From: Notospermus geniculatus
Taxonomy: Eukaryota > Nemertea > Pilidiophora > Heteronemertea > Lineidae
Reading direction: 5' to 3'
Assembly (NCBI GenBank): GCA_002633025.1
Contig: NMRB01000272.1
Coordinates: forward strand, 202,493 to 266,492
Length of the DNA stretch: 64,000 nucleotides
Shown: positions 1 to 10,550 of the stretch, one piece after another
How positions within the stretch are numbered: position 1 is the first letter of the stretch
How the letters are laid out: every line of letters starts with the position of its first letter
Program-made: the position numbers and the translations under genes
Notes under the pieces: model-generated
The model's database searches: none
Seen by the model: the letters and a program-made list of their open reading frames with translations, nothing else
Told to the model about the DNA's origin: nothing

Positions 1-137
1 GATATAATTCGCCAAATGATATTTGTGAAAGCACACTTTTGAAAATAAGGCCTTGGCGCAAGAAATGCAGACATAACCCCAATGGCGCCAAAAGAAGCTT
101 CGTCGGCCATGTCGGCACGGTAACCAACATCGAAATT

Positions 138-228
138 GGAATCAATCGATCGCAGCGCCCCCAAAATCATCGCTGTGGCCAAATTTTGAACTAAGCCAGA
201 GGACTTTTGGGGCGCTGCGATCGATTCC
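138..228. repeat. Short inverted repeat (hairpin) with GCAGCGCCCC arms
   Basis: Positions 138-166 and 205-228 are near-perfect reverse complements (arm core CGATCGCAGCGCCCC) around a ~38-base loop. This is the form of a small foldback MITE, but no target duplication is evident. The rest of 1-660 shows no gene or other repeat that I can support. Confidence 0.6.
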
Positions 229-659
229 TCGAATGTGCGCGGGAACGAAATAGAACAAGCACAAAGCAAAGGCGTGCAGTTAGTATCCACTAAAGATTTC
301 ATTTATGCAATTATATAAATTATTTAATCCAAAAACTTGCTTATGTATCATAATCTGGCCAAGTCCAAGGATATCCTTCTCTGTAGTGATCATTTACAGA
401 CCTTTTCTGCTACCTCGATCCGCCAGCAAGTGCCCAGAGTTTGTTTTTATACATACCCCAGTTCGTCAATCTTCGGCCTTTCCTCGGCAACTTCCGACGT
501 CTGCGTTGCAGATTTGGTAACTTCGACGAAATTTTATTTCATTTAAGATCTGACCATCATCATCATTGATCTACGGGGATTTTATGCATTTTAAACGAAA
601 ATTTGTAGCTGTCATTTCGATGAAATTTTCTTCTCAGATACTGGGAAATCGCATCTGAG

Positions 660-720
660 AGCTTTAAAAATCCAAATTTTTCTGGGGGAGGCCCCCCAGA
701 CCCCCCGNACGCCTTCTGCG
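660..720. repeat. Fragment of a dispersed C-rich repeat (CTGGGGGAGGCCCCCCAGAC)
   Basis: The hairpin-like string CTGGGGGAGGCCCCCCAGAC, preceded by a T-rich stretch, recurs in related form near 9705-9725, 36835-36865 and 37805-37835. It therefore belongs to a dispersed repeat. A single N at 708 interrupts it. From 721 to about 1210 I see no supportable feature. Confidence 0.45.
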
Positions 721-1566
721 CATGCGCATTGGCGAAAGTTGATTCTTTTGGTGACGAAGAAACATCCGATGATTATATTAATTATTCAAATGAGTTCGAC
801 CTTTCGAACCATCAACTCCCATGTGACCTTTCGCTGCGGAAGTCAACAAACCAATGTACAGTACGATGTACAGGGATATGGCGGCGTGTTTTTACTGCCC
901 TTCAAATTTCAGATTTTAAAGACCTTAAAAGTTGGCAGATTTTTTGGTGAACGGTATGAATGTCATCTAGAATATTGGAAGTTCACGACAGGATACTTTT
1001 TAAATGATGTCCTGCTCCCAGAGCTTCACAAGCAGTGAAAACATTCCGCCCTTCTCAGCGGTGCGGATTTCCCGTACAGAACGGCATAGCCTGAATCACG
1101 ACGTAGAACATCCCAAATATTCGAAGTCGTGAGTTTCGTGACTACAGGTCCTTGCATGCCTTGACCGTTACAATGACACACTTTCATGACTTTAGGCTAC
1201 TGACATGACTGACAGTGTGTGGGTTGTTTGCGGAAAAAGTGGACAAATGGGCTTTTTCAAAAAATAAAATAAATTCGCTATTTTTCACACAGATTTTTTG
1301 CTTGATCTGTGGTATAACAGATTAACACCCCCTGAATTTAAATTGAGTATCAGCAGCGCACTTTTTACATCATGAAATGAATTATTTCCATGTTATTTTT
1401 GTTGTTGTTGATTTGTTGATGTCAGTCCCGTAACGAATGGATTCTTGTGATAGGCCTACAGGGCGTCCATAAATAAGTAAAACCCGGAAAAAAAATGTCG
1501 TACAGTATTGCCTGTGTGTAGTTTTGATAGGTGCAATAGGTTCCTAACTATTCTGGAGCACGTTTA

Positions 1567-3348
1567 GGGGAGAGTGGGGCACCATGAGCCTTTTTTCAGT
1601 TTTTGTGCCCTGGACAATTTATGTGTCATGTTATTGAATACTTTTCAATAGCATGACACACTATAAGATGTTGTTTATTTTCTGGCAGATCCATGAGAAT
1701 GGGGTATTTTTCTATACCAGTCTAATACCGCTCCCAAAAAAGTCTCTGAAGTGGCTCGAGGTACCCCGACCTTGGGGTACCTTGAGCCAGGCCTGGGGTA
1801 CCTAGAGCCAACACATCAAACAGCCTGTTTTCAACCAGGTTTTCTGCAAAACATACTTTATTCTGTATCGTTACACCTTCTTTATGCCAAATAACTCCAC
1901 AGAACGTTTTTCAAGAGTGTCAGTGAAGTGAAAATGCTGATACAATATTGGACATCACAACGCTGGTCCACAAAATAACACGAAGGGCCTGAATTACATC
2001 TGTTAGTGGTATTCTCAACCACAGCCCTAAGCTGCATGAGACCACACCGGAATTAGGCCCAAGTCTGAAAGTGGTATTCTGACCCACAGTATTAAAGCTG
2101 AACTCCATGAACAAAAACCACAGCGCCGCAGTATGAACATCAAGAGATAGTGTCCAAGTGACAGAGCCTGGTAGACTTAGTACAATCCGTAGGAACTTGA
2201 GCATGAGGTTGGTCAGGGTTCTTTAGTGCTTGCGCGCAGTTAAAATATGTGGTACAATGGCAATTACTTCGGCATCAACAAATAATACACCACTCGTCTG
2301 AGTTTCAGAAACTCAATTTGGCATCATTGCAAACATGTTGCACATAAATCTTATTTTATTTCTTTGGCCATAGTTTTGTTATTTGAATATATTTTCACAG
2401 AAACGCAATGCACTTGATATTATGAGCAATAATACATACATGACTCGCGCGATGTGTGTGTATTTGGAGAAAGAATATTTAATTGATTGCGGTAATTATG
2501 ACCAAAGGGATAGAATAAGAATTATCCTCAACCTATACATAATGATATCTGATGACGTTGATATACGTCAAATGATTGTTTTTGAATGCATAAATGTTTT
2601 CAACTGGTGCTTTGGTAACACCATAAATGTCAACAAGACGTGAATACTATAGAACAGTGACCGACTTTACTCTCTGGTTCGGTAAGAACCTAATATGCCT
2701 TCGACCTGCAGAAGTCACTGGATGCCATGTCTTGATGTTGCTCTATTGACTGACTCAGGGTGAATACAGTGGCGCCACCAAATATCCTGGTAGTCTATCA
2801 TGTTTCGGAGGTGTTTTGAAAGTGCCTTATGGTCGTTTGCATTTCTCTTGACCACCACCATGGCGTGGTGGTCTTTTTTTAATGCTCGGATCTCCAGTTT
2901 TTGTTCAGGCAGTTCAGCTTTAAGCTGCAAAAAACCCGGCTCATGGTGCCCCACAGCAGCTGGCTCAAGGTGCCCCATCTGGAACATTGACTCTTCTCAT
3001 CCATGTGACCTGAGATATGTTGGCCTGGTCAGGTTAGTGCACATGCATCAGTTATGCAGTGTTCATAGGCCTTGCCCTTAGACACAGTTTAAGGACTGGC
3101 TGCTGCAAGTTATCATGGTGCAAGAACAAAAAGAAAATTATTTTATAAAGTTACTTTCGGGTGCAAAAAATCGAAAGTCCTCTGAAAACACAGCTAAATG
3201 AAAAGCAAATGAAGACATAATTTTTGGTGTCTTTCCTGGTCAATAGAGGGACACTACCAATGGAAGCTTCAGAACAAATGTTAAGCCACTTGGCCTGGAG
3301 AGGCCCTGGCTCAAGGTACCCGCCGGCTCAGGGTGCCCCACTCTCCCC
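1567..3348. mobile_element. Nested 1.78 kb DNA transposon, TIR GGGGAGAGTGGGGCACC, TA duplication
   Basis: Both ends read GGGGAGAGTGGGGCACC inward, followed by NTGAGCC. Both are flanked by TA (1565-1566 and 3349-3350). Subterminal copies of GGTACCTTGAGCC and GGTGCCCC cluster at 1750-1815 and 2940-2975, as in elements whose transposase binds repeated subterminal sites. Two modest minus-strand reading frames (2204-1920 and 2987-2715) lie inside but show no recognisable transposase motif. It sits inside the larger inverted-repeat element. Confidence 0.75.
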
Positions 3349-3743
3349 TACAGGTTAAAGTTGGCTATTTCATTTGTTACGGTACTGACTTCCAACTTTT
3401 GTTACGATACTGACATTCTAATTGATAAAGTAGTGACGTCAGTACCGTAACTAACTGTAACTATTGGAGAGTTGGAGGTCATGGCTCTCTATGACGTCAT
3501 ACAGAAATATTCCTTAGTTTTGCTTCTCTCTCCAGATGGCGAGGCCGAAGCTATCGGTTACGGTACTGACAGAAAACCTGGCGACATCGGGTTTGGGATG
3601 AAAACATCACCCCCTCTCCAAAAATCATTACAAGAGTACTAACCATGCTCATTATATCAAAAAAGAACATCTTACCAGTGGTGTAGACCCAAATTTTAGT
3701 AATTTTGCATTGATATTTTAATGGTCTTGTCTGTTCTGAAAGT

Positions 3744-4692
3744 CAGGGATTGCGCTAGCCGTTCGCCACGTTCGCCAATGCGATAAAAATGTCTGGGTGG
3801 CGATAATATTTTCAACAGACCTCGCCACTGTGGCGAAAGCCCATAATTTCAGAGGGGTGATTGACATACCTGAGCATGTTTAATGATGCAAAGACTGCAT
3901 GTAACAGGTTCCTGCAACCCCTACACTTGAAAGTGGAACAGTCCAAATCCAGACACAACAAAGCCACGTGGTCAGTTTCCAGTCAAAACAAAAGCACATG
4001 GTCAGGCCGTAGACTTTCTAGTCATGTGTAGTAGTCTTGCTCACAACACCCTCCATGCTTCACAGTGACTTTGGCTCAGACTCAACAGATGTAGACTGGT
4101 CCCCGGTCTATAAATATAAAATATATAGACCGGTACTGCCTGCGAGTTTCATGGTGTTGATTGGTCCAATTCGAAAACCAACGACTTGCCACAATCGGTT
4201 GGAAAATCAGCCATGTGTCATTCGCTATGGCACTTTTTAAGGCTTTTGCATGCATTGGTTTCAAGGACCCATACTCAGTCTTTCGTCTGGCATTGATTAT
4301 CGCTAAGGCACGCTTTGTAGCAAGCGAAAAGCGATATTTATTCACTGCAATGTTGATATTTACCAGCCGCCGCCATGATTCCTCGTTGCAACTGGTATCC
4401 GGTCCTTCATCATGTGGTTGTACGTGTTCTAAGTACAGTCATGACTAGATACTAGTCACTTCCGGCGTCAGCCAGATTTCTGCCGTCCTCAGTAGCCAGG
4501 ACCGATCCTCCGCTACATCCAGCCCGCCAGCACCACCAGCGGAGGATCGGGTACCAATCTACAACAGATGTGGCTAACAATTTTTTGGACTTGGTTCGCA
4601 ACAGTGGCTAACACAACTAAAATGTGGCTAAAAAAATTGAGAGTCAGTTAGCCACAGTGGCTAACACATTTTTCAGGCTAGCGCAACCCCTG
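3744..4692. mobile_element. 949 bp DNA transposon with CAGGGATTGCGCTAGCC ends
   Basis: The left end CAGGGATTGCGCTAGCC and right end GGCTAGCGCAACCCCTG are inverted repeats. GAAAGT lies immediately outside both (3738-3743 and 4693-4698), a probable 6-bp target duplication. Internal GTGGCTAAC and TTCGCCA words are also found in the element at 62550-63492, so the two are one family. The CAGGG start recalls hAT termini, but a 5-6 bp duplication is not typical of hAT, so the superfamily is left open. A hairpin around a TATA-rich core lies at 4092-4135. Confidence 0.75.
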
Positions 4693-5017
4693 GAAAGTGT
4701 AGTGGCGGTGTCGGCGACAACCCATTTACCCATTTACAACCCGTATTGACTAAAAAGGGTCCCAGTTGCCCCTTCCATTTAGATTTTTTGGTGAAGATAC
4801 ATGTAACAAGTGGAATTATTGTCGGGATGCTTGTACTTTAATTTCATCGCGATTAAAATTTCAAAATAACGTGAGTTACTCTGTAGCGCCGTAATAACTG
4901 CTGGCGACATTGATTTGTCCACTTTATCCGCAAACGACCCGTGTAGGCCCTAGCCTATAGCCTAGGCAATAGGCCTAGCCTACATTGTAGGGGCCTAGTA
5001 GCTACATGTAGGGCAGG

Positions 5018-5659
5018 CTAGGGTAAAAGCAGGGGTTAGGCCTACCGCTGCCGTACCGGACAGCTTCAGTTACCGGACAAACGCCATACCAACATCCTGT
5101 TCAAAGAAAAGTGTATTTTTGTGGTGAAAAAAAATATTAATGTGCGTTTCTATTCAGAAAAACTACCCCTCCGACATATTCTCACTGTCAGCCAACATGA
5201 GTTAGGCCTATCGTTGATTTTGGTGTTTTTTTCAAGAAGTGATAATTTTGTGCGTCAGTTACCGGACAGCATGCTGCTGTGGTGGTAGGGGGCCTACCAT
5301 TTGCACTGAGGGGTGACAAGTTATGTGGTTACGTTTTTGCATCATAAATCTAATCTATTTCAAACAAAACATATGGAATATTATGGTAACTTACCTGCTG
5401 TAAATCATCTCCAAAAGTTGCTGTCTGGTAACTAACACACCTGTCCAATACATGTAACTGACACGAAATTTATTTTCGGAAAAACTACCTTCACCCCCAC
5501 TACAGGAAGTAGCTTGACCCAACCCAGTTTCAAAATGAGGCTGATTGAGCTATCTTTCATTCTCAGCAGCCACCAATTCACATGTCAGGCATGCGCAGTG
5601 TGTTTCTAGGCCGGAAAATGCCTAAAAGTAGCGTCCGATAACTCCTGCCTTTACCCTAG
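5018..5659. mobile_element. 642 bp inverted-repeat element with CTAGGGTAAARGCAGG ends
   Basis: The left end CTAGGGTAAAAGCAGGGGTT mirrors the right end at 5635-5659 (its complement reads CTAGGGTAAAGGCAGGAGTT). Words containing ACCGGACA or GTCCGATAA recur inside. No coding sequence is visible and no target duplication is clear. A non-autonomous DNA transposon is the simplest reading. Confidence 0.65.
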
Positions 5660-6562
5660 TTAAGTCAGTATTTGTTGTGTGTAAGGACATGTAGGGCCTA
5701 TGATGTACATGTACATCTGTGCCTGCTGTGCATGTGTTGCATGATGGTCCTGCTAACACATGATCTAACATGTCTAACCACCGACACAACCCTGTGCTGT
5801 GCTGTGTGTGTGTGTGCTGACACTAGTGACAGCATCGCCACCGCATGAGCGTCAACATGGCCGTCATGCATGTCATGTCTATAGGGAAGCCATCGCTGAT
5901 CGGCTAGCCATGCCACCTCATCATGTCATGAGCTGCTGTTACATGTACTTTGGTAGGACTTTAGATAGAGTCCCTGGTCAGAAGTGGTACACAATGGAAA
6001 TCCTATTATTGTACAATCGTAACAATGTGGCGTATTCCGTCAATCGATGAACAGGGATTGTAAAGTCGTTCCGGTGGGGCGATAGTGCCCTCCTGAACCG
6101 AGGCTCAGAGGCCTGCATTCTCTGGACCCGACCCGGCAGAGGCGAGAGGAACGGCAAAGTGGTGGAGCCGGATACGGATCTATCGTTCCTGCCTGAACCA
6201 AACAAACAAACAAACAGGTGCTACCAGAAGCCTGGAGATGTGTTTTCCAAGCATTTCAGAGCTTAAAAAACTTCCTAGGGTGTACAGATCTTTGTTCGGC
6301 TGTTGTATCTCCTGAATGAAAATAACAGCAATTTAAAGACACTGCTCTGCAGTTACATGTACATGTATAAGGGGGGCAAGCCCCCTTCAGATCATGAAAG
6401 GGGGGCTTCTGCCCCCTTGCCCCTCCACACTGGCGGAAATCCTGCAATGGAAGCGTTTTGTGTGGGAAATTGATCAGGACCACCTGGATGTCACTTTCAT
6501 TTCAAAGACATGACTGAAGGTCATGAAGTTTTACATTGTACTTTCATGCAACATGTCATTTA
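5660..6562. other. Gene-free stretch with one dispersed ~100 bp repeat
   Basis: No gene was recognised. The block ~6070-6160 (GGTGGGGCGATAGTGCCCTC, then GAGGCTCAGAGGCCTGC, then GGCAGAGGCGAGAGGAA) is repeated at ~8045-8130 with few differences, so it is a dispersed repeat. The rest holds CATG-rich and TACATGTA-rich DNA and a short CCCCC/GGGGG hairpin near 6370-6420. Confidence 0.5.
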
Positions 6563-7940
6563 GGCCCCTATTACATAGAAATAGAGCTATACCGGTACGC
6601 TATCGGTATTCAGTATGCGGAAAAAAATTGGACAGGCATAATTCGAACTACATGTATAAGCGAATAGCATGCCCTCAGAATACAGTGCTCCCTTGCTCAA
6701 TATCAATAAGAACCTCGATTTTACGAACTCCCGGATATTACGAACCCAACGCTTGGCTCCCAAAATTCCTGCCCCCACGGACGAATCCTCGCTATTACGA
6801 ACTCTTCGTTTAGTACGAACTTACATGTAATCCTTGGACCCCCAAAGGATTCGTAAGCGAGGGTCTGGGAGGACTGTAGTTTAGTCTTACATGTATGTAC
6901 AGTCATTGACATTAGTTTATCTACACCTACTACCTTGAATATTTCAAATACTACTGGGCCAATTTTAACACGGTTTGTACCACATGAAAGTATTGGTCAT
7001 ATTTCTGCATCAAACTTTTGGAAATTTGGAAATATCATAATTATGTAATTCCTCATTAGAAAACCCCCTAAAAATCAACATTTTTATTATGGAATTTTTT
7101 TGTGACTTTTGTTACAGGGTTGATAGCGTGGAAGTTTCTAAGGATTTTGAGCTCTGTTTCGTCAAAATATATCGAGTGGTTGCTGAGATATTTGAGATTA
7201 TCAAAATTTCGATATTTTGAGAATTTCCATTTTTTCAAAAAATTTTGATATTAGTAGACAGAGCTCACCCAGAAACGTAGGAGAATGAAGTTTTGGAACT
7301 TTCAGCGTAAACTGGTTGGAAGTTACAGCTGTCTTAAGTTAAAGAGTTTAGCATATCAACATTTTGATATTCTGAAAATATGAATATCTCGGCCCAGTTA
7401 AAGCAAAAAGTTCCAAAATTTTGTAAGCCCATATTGTGAGGTTAGCTTTAACTAATGACATCAAAATTTCCTGAAAAACACGAAAATCTCAAACTATCAA
7501 AATTTTGATAATCTCAAATATCTCAGCAACCACTTGAGATATTTTGATGAAACAAAGCCCAAAATCCTTAGAAAGTTCCATTCTATCAAAACTGCAACAA
7601 AAGTCAAAAAAAAATCCGTAATAAAAATGTTGATTTTTAGGGGGTTTTCTAATGAGCTATTACATAATTATGATATTTCCAAATTTCCAAAATTTTGATG
7701 CAGAAATATGACCAAGGTTATATACTTTCATGTGGTACAAACCGTGTTAAAATTGGCCCAGTAGTATTTGAAATATTCAAGGTAGTAGGTGTAGATAAAC
7801 TAATGTCAATGACTGTACATGTAAACCACTTTGATAAACCTTTCCTCGATTCACACTACATGTATACGCATGCCCTACGAACGTGCCTACATGTAGAATG
7901 CCGAATAGCGTAGGCCCTACAACTCTATGTAATAGGGGCC
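6563..7940. mobile_element. 1.38 kb long-palindrome element, TIR GGCCCCTATTACATAGA, TTA duplication
   Basis: The ends read GGCCCCTATTACATAGA inward on both sides and are flanked by TTA (6560-6562 and 7941-7943). The arms stay complementary for several hundred bases: for instance GTCATTGACATTAGTTTATC at ~6902 matches the complement at ~7800, and the 6930-7215 block matches 7500-7775. A 3-bp TWA duplication with GGC-type ends is typical of PIF/Harbinger elements, so I infer that class. The left arm is interrupted by a younger pogo-like insertion. No transposase is visible. Confidence 0.8.
6683..6876. mobile_element. pogo/Tc1-type MITE (194 bp) nested in the palindrome element
   Basis: It starts CAGTGCTCCCTTGCT and ends GGGAGGACTG, with TA on both sides (6681-6682, 6877-6878). 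It contains ATTTTACGAAC and GGATTCGTAAGCGAGG words seen in pogo/Tigger-derived MITEs of many animals. Its absence from the matching right arm of the host palindrome shows that it inserted later. Confidence 0.75.
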
Positions 7941-8034
7941 TTATGTACGGTACTGTGGTCCGTTCGGCGGTGTAGGGGTGGGTGGGGCTATGTACGTGTA
8001 CTGCGGGGCCCAGCACCTCCCCTCTCCAAGGATG

Positions 8035-8130
8035 GTCTTTACCAGAGGGTGGGGCGATAGTGCCCTCCCGAACCGGGGCTCAGAGGCCTGCCTTCTCCGG
8101 ACCCGGCAGAGGCGAGAGGAAGGGCATGGT
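8035..8130. repeat. Second copy of the GGTGGGGCGATAGTGCCCTC repeat, upstream of the gene
   Basis: This ~95-base block closely matches ~6070-6160 in the same orientation. It lies just upstream of the 3' splice site that opens the first coding exon of the metallopeptidase-family gene. It is probably a mobile-repeat relic inside a 5' UTR intron, but could also overlap a promoter or 5' exon. Confidence 0.55.
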
Positions 8131-8177
8131 ACTGTATCAACTTTGGCTGACTCTAGTCTTCTTCTCTTCTTCTTCAG

Positions 8178-8213
8178 GTCTCAACATGTGTAATGACTTG
8201 AGCTTCATTAACG
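8178..8213 (+). other. Inferred 5' UTR part of the first coding exon, with overlapping upstream ORF
   Basis: A pyrimidine-rich tract (TTCTTCTCTTCTTCTTCAG) ends at 8177 and looks like a 3' splice site, so at least one non-coding exon probably lies upstream. The in-frame codon at 8199-8201 is a stop, so the reading frame must start after it; the first in-frame ATG is 8214. Another ATG at 8186 opens a 32-codon frame (ending at 8284) that overlaps the main start out of frame. Confidence 0.5.
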
Positions 8214-8922
8214 ATGAAGGTCAAAGTGTGCAACATTGTCTCAGGGGAAAAGCTTACCTATCCGCTCCCATTACTATTAGGTGAAGTCGATAGCAACTCA
8301 ACTCAGGATGGCCAGCTGCAGGTCTGGAATGAGACTGACCCAGCAAAGAAGAATATATCATGGCCTGTATCATCATCCAAATTCAAAGTTTTGGTTGAAC
8401 TGAAACCAGGAAAGAATGTCATAAAACTTCTTTATCAGGATACAGTGACAGATTTTATTCTCCACTACACGCGGCCTGTCAGAAAATGTTTTGTTCGTCC
8501 AGTTTATATCAAATGTAAAGATGACCCAGGCAGATTCCAAGCTCCAGAGGGCATGGATAACACCCCTGCTGCTGCTAAAAAGAGGATTATTCTCGGTGCC
8601 CAGTTGATTCAGACATTCACGGCAGAGAAGCTGCATGAACATGGCCTCGGGAGGACAACATTCCAGTTGGAAATGGACAAGAATAATCAACCAGTCTGCC
8701 ATATTTTTACCACATCTCTTACTCTGTCAGAGGCTCATTCCATGTCCGGTGGTGATCTTTGGACTCATTTTGCTAGAGAATTTATGACATCTGACTTTCC
8801 ACAGAAAGATTTTTGTAAGTGGTATGCATTCATGTCATTCACACACTATGCTGTACCTGAAGGATTTATTCCGAAGACGCATGGGGAAATACTTCAGCAT
8901 ACTAAAGGCCATACTGCCCTTG
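8214..8922 (+). CDS. Putative zinc metallopeptidase (YIL108W/'Metallopep' family), coding exon 1
   Basis: This exon encodes ~236 residues. The N-terminus (VCNIVSGEKLTYPLPLLLGE), a central stretch with VELKPGKNVIKLLYQ, then FVRPVYIKCKDDPGRFQAPE, then LGAQLIQTFTAEKLHEHGLG, and finally KWYAFMSFTHYAVPEG and KGHTALG follow the order I know from fungal and invertebrate members of the YIL108W-like family. The family is predicted to be zinc proteases, largely from an HExxH motif further on; biological role and substrate are unknown. The start at 8214 is chosen because the frame is closed at 8199 and the family begins with this beta-strand-like segment. The exon ends at the donor GTGAGT (8923), leaving one base of a Gly codon. 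The HExxH motif lies beyond this exon, so catalytic competence cannot be judged here. Confidence 0.85.
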
Positions 8923-10208
8923 GTGAGTATCTACATGTAGATCAATATGCTGAATAGTCAAAAAAGATAACGGAGCGCCTGCAAATTTCCTGAACACTGT
9001 ATCCCAAAGAGACCCCCCCCCCCCGCTCAACATCTGAACAAAGGGTATTTGGCCACCCCTCTGAAAAGTTGGCAGGATCGCACACACTGTTCACAGGCAT
9101 GCAGACGGCCCTAAAATTCCTAATTTTTTTGTGCCTTCCTAAAATTCCCTAAAATTTCAGCCTTTTTGGCCAATTTTCCTAAAATATCCTATTTTTTCTT
9201 TTGGGTAACATCCGCGCCGCGTCGCATCCACTCTGATGATGTTAAGGCACATGGCAAGATGGCAGAGACTCTATATCTGATGTCTGAAAACAGCCATTCT
9301 GTCTTGCTGATCCCATTAATATCGAAAGGTCAGGGAAAATTCACACTACCGATTGTGGCCTTTTGGTATGGAGGGATCAGCTTCAAATGTGGTGTGTCAC
9401 TTGCTTTGCATCTCAAAGGGTAAAAAGTAACTGGGTATAGTATATTGTTTCTCAAAAGGTAAGCCTGTTAAAGTACTCTGCATAAGATCAAAAATAGATA
9501 AGATCTATGTACCGGTAAGTACCTGAGATCTAGCATATGGACGGGACGGGGCAAATGCCCCCTCCAGGCAAATTGTGCAAAAACACAATTTTTTTCAGCA
9601 AAATCAAATGGGATAACGGATCATTATTGTTCATGTCTCAGAGTGCAGGAACTTGACCTCAAATTGCATCTCAGACGTTCAAATTTTCAAAATTTTTTAT
9701 GGGGGAGGTCCCCCAGACCCACCACCCCACAAAACCGGTCCCCTTGGTGCCGGAAGGTGAAGGCCATGTCCGTTGAACTCATCTGCTTAAAATGCCCCTC
9801 CCCCACGAAAAAAAGCTAGCTACGGCCCTATAGTATGGAAACGTCCGAACATATTCGAATTATGACCTTCAAATTGTCCTAAAACGTCCTAAATTTGAGC
9901 CCAATTATCCCTAAAAATCCCTAAATTTAAAAAAGAAAAATCCTAATTTTCTCCCTAAAATGTGCCAGTTGGCTGTTTGCATGCCTGTGTTCATGAACCA
10001 GACCCTTTTCCATACGTCATTTTACGTTGGGTGATATGAATAAAAGCCAGCAAATGCTTCATATTTGTACAGCACAGCGTAGTGCATTTGTACTGCAAAA
10101 TTCAAGTAAAAGCATTTACTGGTCTTCATAATTCATAATCATACATGTACATGTATGACCCATTGAATCCAACCAAGAATTCTCACTCACTCTTTCTTTT
10201 CTCTTCAG
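8923..10208 (+). other. Intron 1 of the metallopeptidase-family gene
   Basis: The intron is bounded by GTGAGT at 8923 and a pyrimidine-rich TTTTCTCTTCAG ending at 10208; it is phase 1 (G|GT). It holds a ~0.9 kb inverted-repeat element (9092-9989) and a C-rich repeat fragment near 9690-9730. Nothing else coding is apparent. Confidence 0.8.
9092..9989. mobile_element. 0.9 kb inverted-repeat element (CACAGGCATGCARACRGCC) in intron 1
   Basis: The left end CACAGGCATGCAGACGGCC mirrors the right end (complement CACAGGCATGCAAACAGCC). Subterminal CCTAAAATT words occur near both ends (9110-9190 and 9880-9960). No transposase or clear target duplication is visible. It is probably a non-autonomous transposon within the intron. 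Confidence 0.65.
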
Positions 10209-10341
10209 GTGGAGGCGGTCTTGCCTTATTTGGAACAGGTAATTTACACACCTGGGCCGAATCCCTTGAGCAGGTTGTGCCCGCTTTCACAGATTGTAGG
10301 AAAATCGACAAGTCCAAATTTATGGACGATAGTGCCTACAG
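10209..10341 (+). CDS. Putative zinc metallopeptidase, coding exon 2
   Basis: This 133-base exon continues the frame from exon 1: TALG joins GGGLALFGTGNLHTWAE, then EQVVPAFTDCRKIDKSKFMD and DSAYR. The glycine-rich GGGLALFGTG and the final DDSAYR are hallmark stretches of the family, just upstream of the HExxH zinc site in full-length members. The exon ends at the donor GTGAGT (10342), leaving two bases (AG) of an Arg codon. The next exon should therefore begin with one base and encode a stretch like GTxWA...HExxH; I looked through the rest of the window for it and did not find it. The gene is incomplete here, either because the next intron is very long, because the exon falls in the N gap, or because the locus is broken. 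Confidence 0.85.
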
Positions 10342-10550
10342 GTGAGTTATAATTGTATTCTGTTTTATCACTTCAATGAAAACCACCTGACTGCTGTAAA
10401 GTTTGGCCTGTCAGTGTCACTGTCAGAGTGACACAGTAGAAACATCAGCACCTGTCTCCTCAGAGGTTCCGGGCTGGGGTTGAACCACTGTCTGTTGCGT
10501 ATGTTCACACTACACTACCTATAAAGAATGTTATGCAACAGAAAACAAAC

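Larger units (their letters stand above)
1215..4946. mobile_element. Composite ~3.7 kb element bounded by inverted repeats (TTTGCGGAWAAAGTGGACAA)
   Basis: The sequence at ~1217-1252 (GGGTTGTTTGCGG then AAAAGTGGACAAAT) returns as its reverse complement at ~4912-4944 (ATTTGTCCACTTTATCCGC). Short motifs related to TTACGGTACTGAC or its complement are scattered inside (1424, 3377, 3402, 3439, 3558). Two further elements with their own termini are nested within (1567-3348 and 3744-4692), which accounts for much of the length. No transposase reading frame was recognised, so it is probably non-autonomous. A chance inverted pair is unlikely at this length, but the outer boundaries are approximate. Confidence 0.55.

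Noticed and set aside
1920-2987. Transposase in the 1.78 kb element
   Set aside because: The two minus-strand frames are under 95 codons and lack a DDE-type or zinc-finger signature.
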